A stretch of 64,000 nucleotides of DNA from Alphaproteobacteria bacterium (GTDB lineage Bacteria > Myxococcota_A > UBA796 > GCA-2862545), in contig JACKET010000001.1 of the NCBI GenBank assembly GCA_020632875.1, positions 938,803 to 1,002,802 on the forward strand, written 5' to 3'. Made by a program: the position numbers and the translations under genes. The notes below the pieces were generated by a model, which was not told the DNA's origin, did no database searches, and saw only the letters and a program-made list of their open reading frames with translations. Numbering within the stretch: the stretch's first letter is position 1; each line of letters starts with the position of its first letter. Shown here one piece after another: positions 55,853 through 64,000 of this stretch.

Positions 55853-58075
55853 ATGCATCGATCCCTGGCGTTCCTCGGACTGCTCCTCAGCAGCACGGCC
55901 CTCGCGGACCTCCGCGTCGCGGTCGTGCCGTTCGACAACGGGGGAGGGGCGGCCCTCGAAGGCCTCGGCGTGGGGCTGCAGTCGATGGTCACCACCGACC
56001 TCTCCCAGGCGGACGAGGTGACCGTCGTGGAGCGCGCGCGCATCCAGGATCTGCTCGCCGAGATGAAGCTCGCGAAGGATGGCGTGGTCGACCCGAAGAC
56101 CGCGGTCGAGCTCGGGAAGGTCGCGGGCGCAACGCACGTCGTGGCCGGGTCCTACACGGTGATGGGCGACAAGATGCGGCTCGACGCGCGCCTCGCCAAC
56201 GTCCAGACCGGCGAGGTGACCGTCGCCGAGGACATCTCCGGCGAGAAGGACGCGTTCTTCGAGCTCGAGAAGGAGCTCGTGAAGAAGCTCCTCGCGAGCA
56301 TGGGCGCCGAGCTGTCTCCGAAGGAGCGCGCCGCCGTCGGGCGTCTGCACACGGCCGACTTCGACAGCTTCACCCGGTTCGGGCAGGGCATCGCGCTGTT
56401 CGACGCCGACCGGTACGACGAGGCGGTCGCGATCCTCGAGGGCGTCGCGCAGTCCGACGCCGACTTCACCCTGGCCGCGATGACGCTCGCCGACATCAAG
56501 GCGGTGCAGGAGCAGGCCGAGAAGAAGGCGCGGGCGGCCCGCGTGGCCGCGGCGGAGGAGGCGTTCGTCGTCCACCAGGAGTCGGCGCAGCGGCAGGCCG
56601 ACATCCTCGCGCGCCTCCAGAAGGATGGCACCGACCCGAATCGCAGCTGGCAGGAGCGGGCCACGGCCAACCTGCTGCTCGTCACCGCGGCGGGCACGGT
56701 ACGAACGAACGGGGGCCTCTACACGCTGCGGCAGGTGGCGGACATCTTCGCGCTCCGCCGCATGGGCGAGCGCGCCTGGCAGGCCTACTGGGCCGAGCTC
56801 CGCGAGCGTCCGCCGGAGTTCTACCCGATCTACCGGGACTGGTGGACCAACCTCGACATGGAGAAGTACACCTACGAAGAGCACTTCGAGCACAACCTCT
56901 CGCGGTTCTTCACGGGCACGAACCCGAACTACCTCGTGTCGTCGTGCCGCGGCGGCGGGTACGGCACCGAGCAGATGAGCTGGCTGTGGGTGCCGCGGGC
57001 GCGCCAGCTGGAGCTCCAGGCCGCGCTGCTCCGGGACATGCGCGGATGCATCGGCGACGAGGGCTACTTCGGCAAGCTGCTCGACGTCGCCGAGGCGATG
57101 GAGGCGGAGGGCCGCGTCGCGGCGTCCACGACGCTGCTCAAGGAGATCTCCGACAGCTCGCAGGACGAGCGCCTGCTCACGAAGGTCGCGACGCAGGCGA
57201 AGGAGAACGCCGAGCGTAAGGAGGCGCTCGACGCCTTCGCGGTCGGGACCCCCGAACACGAGCTCGTGCTCTTCGGACGCCAGCGGGTGGACGACGTGAA
57301 GCGCGCTCAGGCCGACGGAGACGTGCTCTCCGACGTGAGCTACTACGTGCGTGCGAAGTTCGATCCGGTCTGGGGGCCGCTGTTCCTCTCGGGCGTGCCG
57401 GTGTGGCCGGCCACGCGGCTGGATCGGTGGCTCATCACCGGTCCGCGGACGGGTCGGGACGAGACGGCTTCGGTGCGGCACTACGACGAGCCGCACAAGG
57501 GCGTTCCGCCGGGGTCGAACCTCCTGCTCACCGGCGTTCCGCGACGTGACGGCACGGTCCGCGTGACCCTCGACTTCCGGCCCGCGAAGGACTGGTGGCC
57601 GATGCAGCGCCGCGGCGCCAGCCCGGATGCCATCGCGTCGTGGAAGCCCGTCGACTCGCGTCCGACCGCTGGAATCGTGCTCGCGGTGCGCGAGGTCGAG
57701 ACCGACCCGATCTGCGATCCGGTCGACAAGACCAAGATGACGCCGGTGCCCACCACGGGCTTCGGTGTGCTCGTGCAGGACGGCGAGCTCGTGCTGGCCG
57801 AGCTCGAAGAGACCTTCGACGAGCCCGACCGCTGCAACGCCTCCCCGAACGACTTCAACCGGTTCCGCGTGAAGACGGTGCTCGCCAGCAAGGCGCTGTC
57901 CGGCGACCGCTTCGAGCTCGTCGCGACGGTGAAGGGCAAACGCCTGGTGGCCAGCGCGGGCAAGGTGAAGCTCGAGGCCACGCTGCCCGACGAGCGCTCG
58001 GGATTCCCGGGCCTGTACGCCGAGGGGGCCGGCTACGTCGAGCTCTCCGCGTTCGCTCTCGAATCGGGGGGCTGA
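55853..58075 (+). CDS. exported CsgG-like protein with a long C-terminal region
   Basis: This is 740 residues. A signal peptide (MHRSLAFLGLLLSSTALA) leads to a CsgG/FlgO-like domain (about 20-160; RVAVVPFDNG, GATHVVAGSYTVMGDKMRLDARL, VVERARIQDLL). A TPR-like stretch (about 175-240) and a large beta-rich region follow. CsgG-like proteins lie in the outer membrane and help export or assemble surface fibres. The Cys of a lipobox is not evident here. It is divergent from the MYXO-CTERM protein gene. Its last 43 bases overlap the 3' end of the histidine kinase gene on the other strand. Confidence 0.83.
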   Translation: MHRSLAFLGLLLSSTALADLRVAVVPFDNGGGAALEGLGVGLQSMVTTDLSQADEVTVVERARIQDLLAEMKLAKDGVVDPKTAVELGKVAGATHVVAGSYTVMGDKMRLDARLANVQTGEVTVAEDISGEKDAFFELEKELVKKLLASMGAELSPKERAAVGRLHTADFDSFTRFGQGIALFDADRYDEAVAILEGVAQSDADFTLAAMTLADIKAVQEQAEKKARAARVAAAEEAFVVHQESAQRQADILARLQKDGTDPNRSWQERATANLLLVTAAGTVRTNGGLYTLRQVADIFALRRMGERAWQAYWAELRERPPEFYPIYRDWWTNLDMEKYTYEEHFEHNLSRFFTGTNPNYLVSSCRGGGYGTEQMSWLWVPRARQLELQAALLRDMRGCIGDEGYFGKLLDVAEAMEAEGRVAASTTLLKEISDSSQDERLLTKVATQAKENAERKEALDAFAVGTPEHELVLFGRQRVDDVKRAQADGDVLSDVSYYVRAKFDPVWGPLFLSGVPVWPATRLDRWLITGPRTGRDETASVRHYDEPHKGVPPGSNLLLTGVPRRDGTVRVTLDFRPAKDWWPMQRRGASPDAIASWKPVDSRPTAGIVLAVREVETDPICDPVDKTKMTPVPTTGFGVLVQDGELVLAELEETFDEPDRCNASPNDFNRFRVKTVLASKALSGDRFELVATVKGKRLVASAGKVKLEATLPDERSGFPGLYAEGAGYVELSAFALESGG

Positions 58076-59694
58076 CGGTCTCCCTCCCCGCAGGGGTGCA
58101 GGATCGCATCGACCCGCTGGAGCAGCTCGGCAGGGGTGAACGGCTTGGCGAGGAACGCGTCGCCCGGGCGGGGGCCGCAGTCCTCGAGGCGCGAATCGCC
58201 GGTGTAGCCCGACACGAACAGCGCGGGGAGCGCTTCGTGGCGGGCCTGGAGCCGCGTCACCATCTCGCGGGCGGGCATGCCGGGCATCATGACGTCGGTG
58301 ATCACCAGCGCGACGGGGTCGTCGGCCATGGCGAGCGCCGTGTCCGCGTCGGTGGCTTCGATCGTCTCGTACCCCGCGTTCTGGAGCGCGCGGACGATCA
58401 TCTTCCGGACGCCGGTGTCGTCGTCCACGACGAGGATGCGGCGCGCGTCCGCCCGGGCCCCCGCCACGGGGACCCGGCTCGACGGCGCGTCCGGGGGCAG
58501 CGAGACGTCGACGAGGGGCAGGTACAGGTCGAACGTGGCCCCGCGCCCGGGTGCGCTGTCGACGGTGATGTGCCCGCCGCTCTGCCGGATCGTGCCGAAC
58601 GCGGTCGCGAGCCCGAGCCCCGTGCCGCGGTTGCCCTTGGTCGTGAAGAACGGCTCGAAGATGCGGGACCGCGTGGTCTCGTCCATGCCGTGGCCCGAGT
58701 CTCGGACGCGGATGCGGGTGTGCAGGCGGGGCTCGCCGAGCTCGCGGGGCAGGACGGCACACGAGGTCTCGACGGCGAGCGCGCCGCCCTCGGGCATGGC
58801 GTCGCGCGCGTTCGCGACGAGGTTCAGCAGCACCTGGGAGAGCTGGTTCGGGTCGACGGAGACGAGCTCCGGGTCGCCGAGGGTGGTGCGGATCGCGATG
58901 GCATCGCCCACGAGCTGGTGCATCAGCTTCTCGAGGGACCGCACCACCGCGTTCACGTCGGTGGGCTCGGGCTGGAGGACCTGCTGCTTCGAGAACGCCA
59001 GCAGCGAGCGCGTCAGCACGGCGGCGCGCTCGGAGGCGTCGCGGATCAGCGCGACGTCCTCGGTGGCGAGCTCGTCGCCCTGGACCGCCGCCTCGACGAA
59101 GTCACAGGAGCCCTGGATGACCGTCAGCATGTTGTTGAGGTCGTGGGCGAGGCCGGCGGCGAGGCGCCCGACGGTCTCGAGCTTCTGCGAGTGGAAGAGC
59201 TGCTTCCGGAGCATCTCCTGCTCCGTCACGTCCTGGACGATGCCGATGATGCGCGCCGGCGTGCCGTCGGCGTGGCGAACGACGTCGCCGCGGCTGTGGA
59301 TGGCGTGCTCGGAGCCGTCGGGGTGGCGGACGTTGTACATCACGTCGTAGGGCTCGACCCCGTGGTGCTGGACGGCGTCGAGGCCGTTCCGGATGGCGTC
59401 GCGGTCGGCTTCGGTCGTGCAGATGGCGACGACGTCGGCGGGCGTGGGGGTGACGTGCGGCGGGATGCCGAGGATCCGGAACGTCTCGGGAGACCAATCC
59501 GCGATGCGGGAGGCCAGGTCGAGCTCCCAGCTGCCGATGCGCGCCATGTGCAGCACGTTGGCGAGGCGGCTCTCGAGCTTCGCGAGGTCGCGCTGGCGCT
59601 CGCAGAGCTCGGCATTCTCGGCTTCGAGCGCGCGTACCCGCGCCCTCAGCGCGGCGAGGTCGGGGGAGTGGAGGTCGTCGTCAGCCATCGCCAC
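58033..59694 (-). CDS. soluble hybrid histidine kinase: PAS - HisKA - HATPase - receiver
   Basis: This is 553 residues, without membrane segments. An N-terminal coiled coil (15-45) leads to a PAS domain (about 50-160), then HisKA with the phosphoacceptor H184 (GLAHDLNNML) and HATPase (N295 region, DSGHGM, GTGLGL). Last is a receiver domain with phospho-accepting D467 (VITDVMMPG). It senses a cytoplasmic signal through PAS and can pass phosphate to an unlinked regulator. The start is GTG 59694 or ATG 59688. The C-terminus overlaps the convergent CsgG-like gene by 43 bp. No response regulator with a DNA-binding domain lies beside it. Confidence 0.92.
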   Translation of the reverse strand: MAMADDDLHSPDLAALRARVRALEAENAELCERQRDLAKLESRLANVLHMARIGSWELDLASRIADWSPETFRILGIPPHVTPTPADVVAICTTEADRDAIRNGLDAVQHHGVEPYDVMYNVRHPDGSEHAIHSRGDVVRHADGTPARIIGIVQDVTEQEMLRKQLFHSQKLETVGRLAAGLAHDLNNMLTVIQGSCDFVEAAVQGDELATEDVALIRDASERAAVLTRSLLAFSKQQVLQPEPTDVNAVVRSLEKLMHQLVGDAIAIRTTLGDPELVSVDPNQLSQVLLNLVANARDAMPEGGALAVETSCAVLPRELGEPRLHTRIRVRDSGHGMDETTRSRIFEPFFTTKGNRGTGLGLATAFGTIRQSGGHITVDSAPGRGATFDLYLPLVDVSLPPDAPSSRVPVAGARADARRILVVDDDTGVRKMIVRALQNAGYETIEATDADTALAMADDPVALVITDVMMPGMPAREMVTRLQARHEALPALFVSGYTGDSRLEDCGPRPGDAFLAKPFTPAELLQRVDAILHPCGEGDRQPPDSRANAESST

Positions 59695-59740
59695 GTCGAC
59701 AGTAGAGGCACCGTCGGACCCTGGCTATGGCCGACGCATG

Positions 59741-61924
59741 TCACGGCGTGCCGGTGTCGCCCGTCTCGCACGTTCCGGGGTCGAGGCCCGCCGCCACGTC
59801 GCAGCTGTCGATGCGCCCGTTGGCATCGCAGTCCGGCGCGCCCTCCTGCAGCTCGCACACGTCGGAGCGCCCGCTCCCGTCGCAGTCCCAGAGGTCGTTG
59901 CACACGCGCTCGACGGCATCGATGATGGCACCGGAGAGGTCGGTGTCGGCCTGGCTGATGGCCGCGTGCGAGCCGCCCGTGAGGGACGCGAGCCGCTGCG
60001 CCTGCGCGATCACCGCGGCGCTGCTGCCCGTGCCGGTGAGCGGGCTGACCGTCACGCCGTGCGCGTTGGCGATGGCCGCCGCGTACGTGATCACGTCGTC
60101 GTCGGCGCCGGGCGCGGTGACCGGATCGCCGCACCACGGCCCTTCGTCGCCCATGGGCACGAGGAGTCGGAGGGCGCCGTTCCGCCACGGATGGTGGGCC
60201 GCCGCGAGCGCCACGCCGCTGCCCCAGCTCTCGGACGGCACCTGGCTCCCGCCGGGGCACGCCAGGAAGTCCGCGCCGATCGAAGCGGGCGGCGTGTCGG
60301 GCCACGCGGTGCCGTAGCGGTTCGGGACCGTGTCTTCGAGGCACGGGTAGTTCGGGAGCGCTGCCGCGGTGAGCCCGAGCACCGTGGCCCGCGGGCGGTA
60401 GCCCTCGACGTCGAGCAGCGCGAGCACGGCGCCGATCTCGTTGCACAGCGCGGTGCCCTCGTCGTCCATCGACGTGCTGTGATCGACCAGGAACACGACG
60501 TCGACGGGCGGGCAGTCCGCGCACGTGTCGATCCGCCCGTCCCCATCGCAGTCCTCGGCGGCTCCGGACGCGATCGCGCAGCTGTCCAGCACCCCGTCGT
60601 CGTCGCAGTCGAGGGAGGGGTCGAGCTCGAGGTCGCACACGTCCGCCACGCCGTTGCCGTCGCAGTCCTGGGACTCGGCCGGGTCGCACCGCGACAACAC
60701 GATCACCTCGTTCGTGGCCGACAGCGCGATGCGCAGGCCGTCCCGGTCGACCTCGACGCCGCCCCAGCCGGATGCGGGGAACGTCGTGAGCAGCGGCGTC
60801 GCGACGCCCGTGACGGGGTCCACGCGGTAGACGGCGTCGCCGACCTCGTCCGCGACCAGCAGCGAGCCGGTGCGCGGGTCGGTGGTGACGGCCGTCACGG
60901 AGCCGAGGGACGGCGACAGGGTGAACGCCGTGAAGTCCCCGGTCCCGTCCCAGACGAGCAGGCGGTCGGTGTACCCGTTGTCGGCGACGAGCAGGCCCTG
61001 GGCGGTGAGGCTCACGTCGACCGCGTCGATCAACGCGGACGCGTTGCCCGCGAGCAGGGACTCCCCGCCCGGGGTTCCCGCAGTGAACGAGAACAGCCCG
61101 TCGGGCCCCCCGGAGCCCCGGTCCGTCACGACGCCGTCGCCGAGCGCCCATCCACCGGCCTCGCCGGGCCACGGGAAATCCAGGCCCGCGGGGTCGTCGT
61201 CGCCGGAAGCGAAGACGTTCACCCAGTTCGTCTTCGTGCCGTCCTCCTCGAGGCGGTACACGATCCCGTCGTAGTCCTCGGCCCAGAACACGTGCCCGCC
61301 ATCGTCGACGGCGAGCCCGCCGGGCTGATCCGCCGCGGCGGCGCGCAGCGCGAACGTGCGGTTCACCACGCGGTACACGCCTCCACCGTTCGCGGGCGTC
61401 CGGCGGGAGGTGGCGTACAACGCGCCGTCCGGCGCCCAGGCCACCGACCAGACGTTCGCCAGCGGGACCCGCCGCGTGACCGTCCAGCCGGGCTCGAACA
61501 GCACACTGCCATCGGGGAGCTCGAGGGGCTCGGGCGGAGGCTCCGCCGTGTCGCCGGTCCCGGTCCCGCCGGTGTCCGTCGTTCCGAGGCCGGTGTCGCC
61601 GGTCGGGGAGGGTCCCGTGTCGGCGGCGGTGTCGGAGGCCGCGGCGGTGTCAGCGGATGCGGCGGTGTCCGTGTCCGCGTCGGTATCGGCGTCCGTGTCC
61701 GCGTCGGTGTCGGAGTCCGTGTCGGAGTCCGCGTCGGTGTCGGAATCCGCGTCCGTGTCCGCGTCGGTATCGGTGTCTGCGTCGGCATCCGTGTCGATGT
61801 CGGTGTCCGCATCCGCGTCGGTGTCCGTGTCGGTGTCGGTCTCCGGCTGGTCGGTGTCGTCGGGCGTCGCGACGCCCTTGCACGCGGCGAGGAGGAAGAG
61901 AGGAAGGACGAGCTGGATTCGCAT
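59741..61924 (-). CDS. lipoprotein with Asp-Thr-rich stalk, beta-propeller and vWA-like domain
   Basis: This is 727 residues. The lipobox is LLAAC (Cys 15). Then comes a hexanucleotide-coded Asp-rich stretch alternating with Thr/Ala/Ser (about 24-95), probably a flexible spacer through the envelope. A beta-propeller-like region follows (about 145-430), then thrombospondin-3-like calcium loops (CDGNGVADVC, CDDDGVLDSC, CDGDGRIDTC), a vWA-like domain with VVFLVDHSTSM (DxSxS of MIDAS), and two further calcium loops at the end. It should be a surface-exposed, calcium-binding adhesion-type protein. It is not coupled to a neighbour. Confidence 0.82.
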   Translation of the reverse strand: MRIQLVLPLFLLAACKGVATPDDTDQPETDTDTDTDADADTDIDTDADADTDTDADTDADSDTDADSDTDSDTDADTDADTDADTDTAASADTAAASDTAADTGPSPTGDTGLGTTDTGGTGTGDTAEPPPEPLELPDGSVLFEPGWTVTRRVPLANVWSVAWAPDGALYATSRRTPANGGGVYRVVNRTFALRAAAADQPGGLAVDDGGHVFWAEDYDGIVYRLEEDGTKTNWVNVFASGDDDPAGLDFPWPGEAGGWALGDGVVTDRGSGGPDGLFSFTAGTPGGESLLAGNASALIDAVDVSLTAQGLLVADNGYTDRLLVWDGTGDFTAFTLSPSLGSVTAVTTDPRTGSLLVADEVGDAVYRVDPVTGVATPLLTTFPASGWGGVEVDRDGLRIALSATNEVIVLSRCDPAESQDCDGNGVADVCDLELDPSLDCDDDGVLDSCAIASGAAEDCDGDGRIDTCADCPPVDVVFLVDHSTSMDDEGTALCNEIGAVLALLDVEGYRPRATVLGLTAAALPNYPCLEDTVPNRYGTAWPDTPPASIGADFLACPGGSQVPSESWGSGVALAAAHHPWRNGALRLLVPMGDEGPWCGDPVTAPGADDDVITYAAAIANAHGVTVSPLTGTGSSAAVIAQAQRLASLTGGSHAAISQADTDLSGAIIDAVERVCNDLWDCDGSGRSDVCELQEGAPDCDANGRIDSCDVAAGLDPGTCETGDTGTP
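61666..61842. repeat. hexanucleotide repeat coding for the Asp-Thr/Asp-Ala stalk
   Basis: Units of the type GTCGGTGTCC/GTCCGC (six bases, two codons) are repeated about 29 times. Gain or loss of units keeps the frame, so the stalk length can change without breaking the gene. Confidence 0.7.
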
Positions 61925-62006
61925 GGAGCCCCCGAACGGGCTCCATGGCCGATCCTGGCCCGGGTTGCAAGCCGCCCCTCCCGGGGGAGAGGCGGGGGAC
62001 GCCCGA

Positions 62007-62975
62007 TCAGCCCGCGAGCACGGCCTCCATGCGCGCATACGAGGCTTCCATCCCGTCGACCATGCCGGTCGCGAGGATGGTGTCGCGGAGCTCCTTCGAC
62101 GGGTACTCGATCAGGAGGTCGATCTGCGTGCGGGAGCCGGGGCGCGGCGTGAGGACGAGCTCGTTGCGCGTACCCGGGCCGCCCATCCCGATCATCTGCT
62201 CGGTCGTCACCGCGCGGCGGGGTGCCGTGGACTCGAGCAGCTCGCCCTCGAAGCCGAAGCGAGCGCCCTCGGCTTCGTTCTCCCACTCGTAGCGGTACGA
62301 CTGGCCGACCTCGGTGGCGACGATGCAGACGGGCATCGTCCATCCGTCGGGGCCCAGCATCCACTGCTTGATGAGCTCGGGCTCGTGGTGGGCGCGCCAG
62401 ACCTGGGTGAGGGCGCCGCGGACCTCCCGCGTGACGCGGGCGTGGGTGTCGTCGACGATCTCGACCTGCGTGGCGCGGGTGGACTCGCGGAGGTCGGCGA
62501 GCACGTCGTCCATCTGGGCGAGCGCGAGGGTGAGGCCCTCGATCATGCCCATGGCCACGAGCTGTTCCATCGCTTCGATGCTCGCGAAGGTCGTGACGCC
62601 GACGAACCGCGAGCCCGAGGGGGTGGCTTCGAAGGACATCTTCATCCGGGACATCGGCAGATCCTCGTTCGCGTTGCCGTCTTCGTCGGCGAAGCCGTCG
62701 CGGACGGTGAACGAGCGGGGTGCGTCGACCGCGTCGTAGAGCCAGTAGCCGCGGGCCTGCTCGCCGTTCGGCCCGGTCATCGCGTACTCGCTGCGGCCCC
62801 CGGCCTGCATGTCGTGGCGCGTGAAGGTCGCGGGCCACGCGGGCGGGCCCCAGAACCGCTCGAGCTGGCGGGGATCGGCCCAGGCTGCCCACAACCGCTC
62901 GACGGAGACGGGGTATTCGCCGATGGCGGTGAGGGTGAGGGACTCGGGGTCGGACGTGATGGACACGATGGGCAT
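62007..62975 (-). CDS. tandem SRPBCC (AHSA1-like) protein
   Basis: This is 322 residues made of two AHSA1/START-like SRPBCC domains (about 10-155 and 165-320). Each begins with a segment like YPVSVERLWAAWADPRQLERFWG or VRGALTQVWRAHHEPELIKQWM. These domains bind hydrophobic small molecules. The gene follows the ArsR-type regulator by four bases, a common pair in which the regulator controls the SRPBCC gene. ATG 62975 has a GGAG site. Confidence 0.88.
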   Translation of the reverse strand: MPIVSITSDPESLTLTAIGEYPVSVERLWAAWADPRQLERFWGPPAWPATFTRHDMQAGGRSEYAMTGPNGEQARGYWLYDAVDAPRSFTVRDGFADEDGNANEDLPMSRMKMSFEATPSGSRFVGVTTFASIEAMEQLVAMGMIEGLTLALAQMDDVLADLRESTRATQVEIVDDTHARVTREVRGALTQVWRAHHEPELIKQWMLGPDGWTMPVCIVATEVGQSYRYEWENEAEGARFGFEGELLESTAPRRAVTTEQMIGMGGPGTRNELVLTPRPGSRTQIDLLIEYPSKELRDTILATGMVDGMEASYARMEAVLAG

Positions 62976-62979
62976 CGGG

Positions 62980-63321
62980 CTACTCCAGGTCTTCAGAGAG
63001 GATGGCGTCGAGGCGGTCGAGCCGGTGCCGCCAGAGCGACTCGAGCTCGACCAGGAGGCTGCGCGCGCGGGCGATCTGCTCGGGATCGGCGCGGACGAGG
63101 CGCTCGCGGCCGGACGTGGTCTTGTGGACCAGCCCGGCGGCCTCGAGGACCGCGACGTGCTTCTGCACGGCTGCGAACGACATGTCGTACGCGCCCGCCA
63201 GCGCGCTGACGGAGGCCTCGCCGACGAGCGTGCGGCGGAGGATGTCGCGCCGGGTGGTGTCGGCGAGGGCGCGGAAGAGCTTGTCGAGCTCTTCGTCGGT
63301 GATGTCGAGACGTACAACCAT
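62980..63321 (-). CDS. ArsR-family transcriptional repressor
   Basis: This is 113 residues, a winged helix-turn-helix typical of ArsR proteins paired with SRPBCC genes (LFRALADTTRRDILRRTLVGE, SVSALAGAYDMSFAAVQKHVAVLEAAGLV). It lacks the metal-binding CxC of arsenic sensors, so it probably responds to an organic ligand. ATG 63321 lies inside a perfect palindrome, so it probably represses its own operon. The SRPBCC gene follows four bases later. Confidence 0.92.
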   Translation of the reverse strand: MVVRLDITDEELDKLFRALADTTRRDILRRTLVGEASVSALAGAYDMSFAAVQKHVAVLEAAGLVHKTTSGRERLVRADPEQIARARSLLVELESLWRHRLDRLDAILSEDLE

Positions 63322-63330
63322 TTGGTTGTA
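63313..63330. promoter_or_regulatory. palindromic operator over the ArsR start codon
   Basis: TACAACCATTTGGTTGTA has perfect 8-bp arms and a two-base centre and covers the arsR start codon. A TAACCT box lies just upstream on the minus strand. Autoregulation by the ArsR protein is the natural reading. One half (TTTGGTTGTA) also occurs at 48582-48591. Confidence 0.6.
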
Positions 63331-63405
63331 GGTTAGCGGGTCGGGGGTCGACGTGCAAGGCGCGGGTGCGTGCGGTCGTGCGCCCGTCGGTTAGTCAGTG
63401 GGCAC

Positions 63406-63479
63406 GCTCCCGTAGCTCAGTTGGATAGAGCATCGGCCTTCTAAGCCGACGGTCCCGCGTTCGAGTCGCGGCGGGGGCG
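63406..63479 (+). tRNA. tRNA-Arg (anticodon TCT)
   Basis: The cloverleaf is complete. The acceptor stem GCTCCCG pairs with CGGGGGC (one G-T pair). The D arm is GCTC/GAGC. The anticodon stem TCGGC/GCCGA encloses CTTCTAA with anticodon TCT. The T arm is CCGCG-TTCGAGT-CGCGG, and the discriminator base is G. The CCA is not encoded. It reads AGA, a codon that is rare in this GC-rich genome. Confidence 0.96.
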
Positions 63480-63502
63480 CTCGTTTCTCGGCGACCACGT
63501 GA

Positions 63503-64000
63503 CCGGGCAAAATCCGTAGGCGTGCCGACACGGGCAACTACAGGCTCAACTGCCTCGATGCGGCCAACGTCCGCCGGTGGAAGACTTCAAGACCAAGGAG
63601 GCCGCCGAGACGCCTGGCGGGTCGGGCCGGCGCCGAGCTCTTCAGCGCCGATGGAACCGCGAATGTCGACATGCTCATGTTCACGGGACACGACACGACG
63701 CGCGAGCGGATGCAGGCCGCCTTCGACGAGAAGCGGGTGGTGATCGCCACGATCAACAACGACCCGCGGAGCGACAATCGCGAGGGGCTCCCGGACACCC
63801 ATGCGTACACGGTCCTCGGCTTCGACCCCGCGGCCGACACCGTCGAGCTGCGCAATCCGCACGCGAAGAACGAGCACGACGGCCCGGACGGGCAGCCGCT
63901 CGACGGCAAGGAGGACGGGAAGTTCACGCTTTCGATGGAAGAGTTCAACCGTCTGTTCTCGAACGTCGCGTACGGTGGGGCTCCGTTCGCCTCGAAGGAG
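63503..64000 (+). pseudogene. calpain-like cysteine protease fragment (3' end outside the window)
   Basis: From a stop at 63500 to the window edge one frame is open. Its last ~110 codons resemble the second half of a calpain (C2 family) catalytic domain: an MFTGHDTTRERMQAAF segment, the catalytic His in DTHAYTVLGFDP and the catalytic Asn in LRNPHAKNE. The upstream part is short and does not contain the calpain Cys motif (QGxLGDCWFLAA), and the tRNA lies just 24 bp upstream of the open frame. The gene is therefore probably a 5'-truncated remnant, unless it begins within the fragment and uses no Cys. Confidence 0.5.

Overview
This is one 64 kb stretch of a very GC-rich bacterial chromosome. It most likely comes from an uncultured or little-studied member of the Myxococcota (the former Deltaproteobacteria). 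The lineage call rests on four things: three large exported proteins that end in a MYXO-CTERM-like sorting tail (Gly-Cys-x-Cys, one hydrophobic helix, Arg-Arg-Arg), many MopE-type Cys/Asp repeats, Ser/Thr kinases of eukaryotic type, and abundant GTG starts with GTGA stop/start overlaps. The genus cannot be told from the sequence. About 47 genes are supported, plus one tRNA. No rRNA, CRISPR array, transposase or prophage was seen.

Layout. 0-6.3 kb: minus-strand genes, including a tight run bpt / PKD-propeller-dihaem lipoprotein / TPR protein / cytochrome P450. 6.3-7.3 kb: an intergenic repeat island. 7.3-14.9 kb: serine hydrolase, FemAB-like protein, a contractile-injection tube protein fused to an OmpA domain, an OPT transporter, upp, a thioesterase and small exported proteins. 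15.0-15.3 kb: a second, compact repeat island, followed by a PEGA-domain Ser/Thr kinase. 17-23.6 kb: DNA glycosylase and thioredoxin-like protein, then a run of parvulin foldase (frameshifted), FabI-like reductase, unknown acidic protein and Na+/solute symporter. 23.7-33.2 kb: two giant beta-helix/MopE surface proteins and smaller relatives. 33.2-35.07 kb: the largest repeat island. 35-48.5 kb: beta-barrel, rhodanese, LysR regulator, kptA, coiled-coil lipoprotein, SWIM-SNF2 helicase, CPBP protease, LemA-like and TPM proteins, and a pseudokinase. 48.7-55.8 kb: a membrane protein, an ECF sigma factor with a vWA membrane protein, and a third beta-helix/MopE protein. 55.8-64 kb: CsgG-like protein, hybrid histidine kinase, vWA/propeller lipoprotein, SRPBCC/ArsR pair, tRNA-Arg(TCT) and a calpain-like fragment cut by the window edge.

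The clearest unexplained structure is a family of non-coding, MITE-like composite elements filling three intergenic gaps. The two best-preserved copies (14970-15270 and 33213-35031) lie in opposite orientation and share distinguishable inverted ends built on a CGCAGATGACGCAG motif. Inside the family a 12-bp core (CTGCTCTGGTGA) recurs about eleven times in the window, and the largest copy also holds three near-identical long stem-loop modules. All four well-formed ends lie 30-110 bp from a gene boundary, next to stop codons. A second, unrelated REP-like hairpin family has the core GGGTCTGACCC.

Functionally the window is dominated by cell-envelope and surface biology (lipoproteins, MYXO-CTERM proteins, beta-barrels, CsgG, vWA proteins) and by signalling (two kinase-fold proteins, an ECF sigma factor, a hybrid histidine kinase, LysR and ArsR). 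Several genes, mostly for exported proteins, have a TAnnnT box 5-6 bases before the start codon and no Shine-Dalgarno sequence, suggesting leaderless transcription. At two divergent gene pairs these boxes overlap each other.
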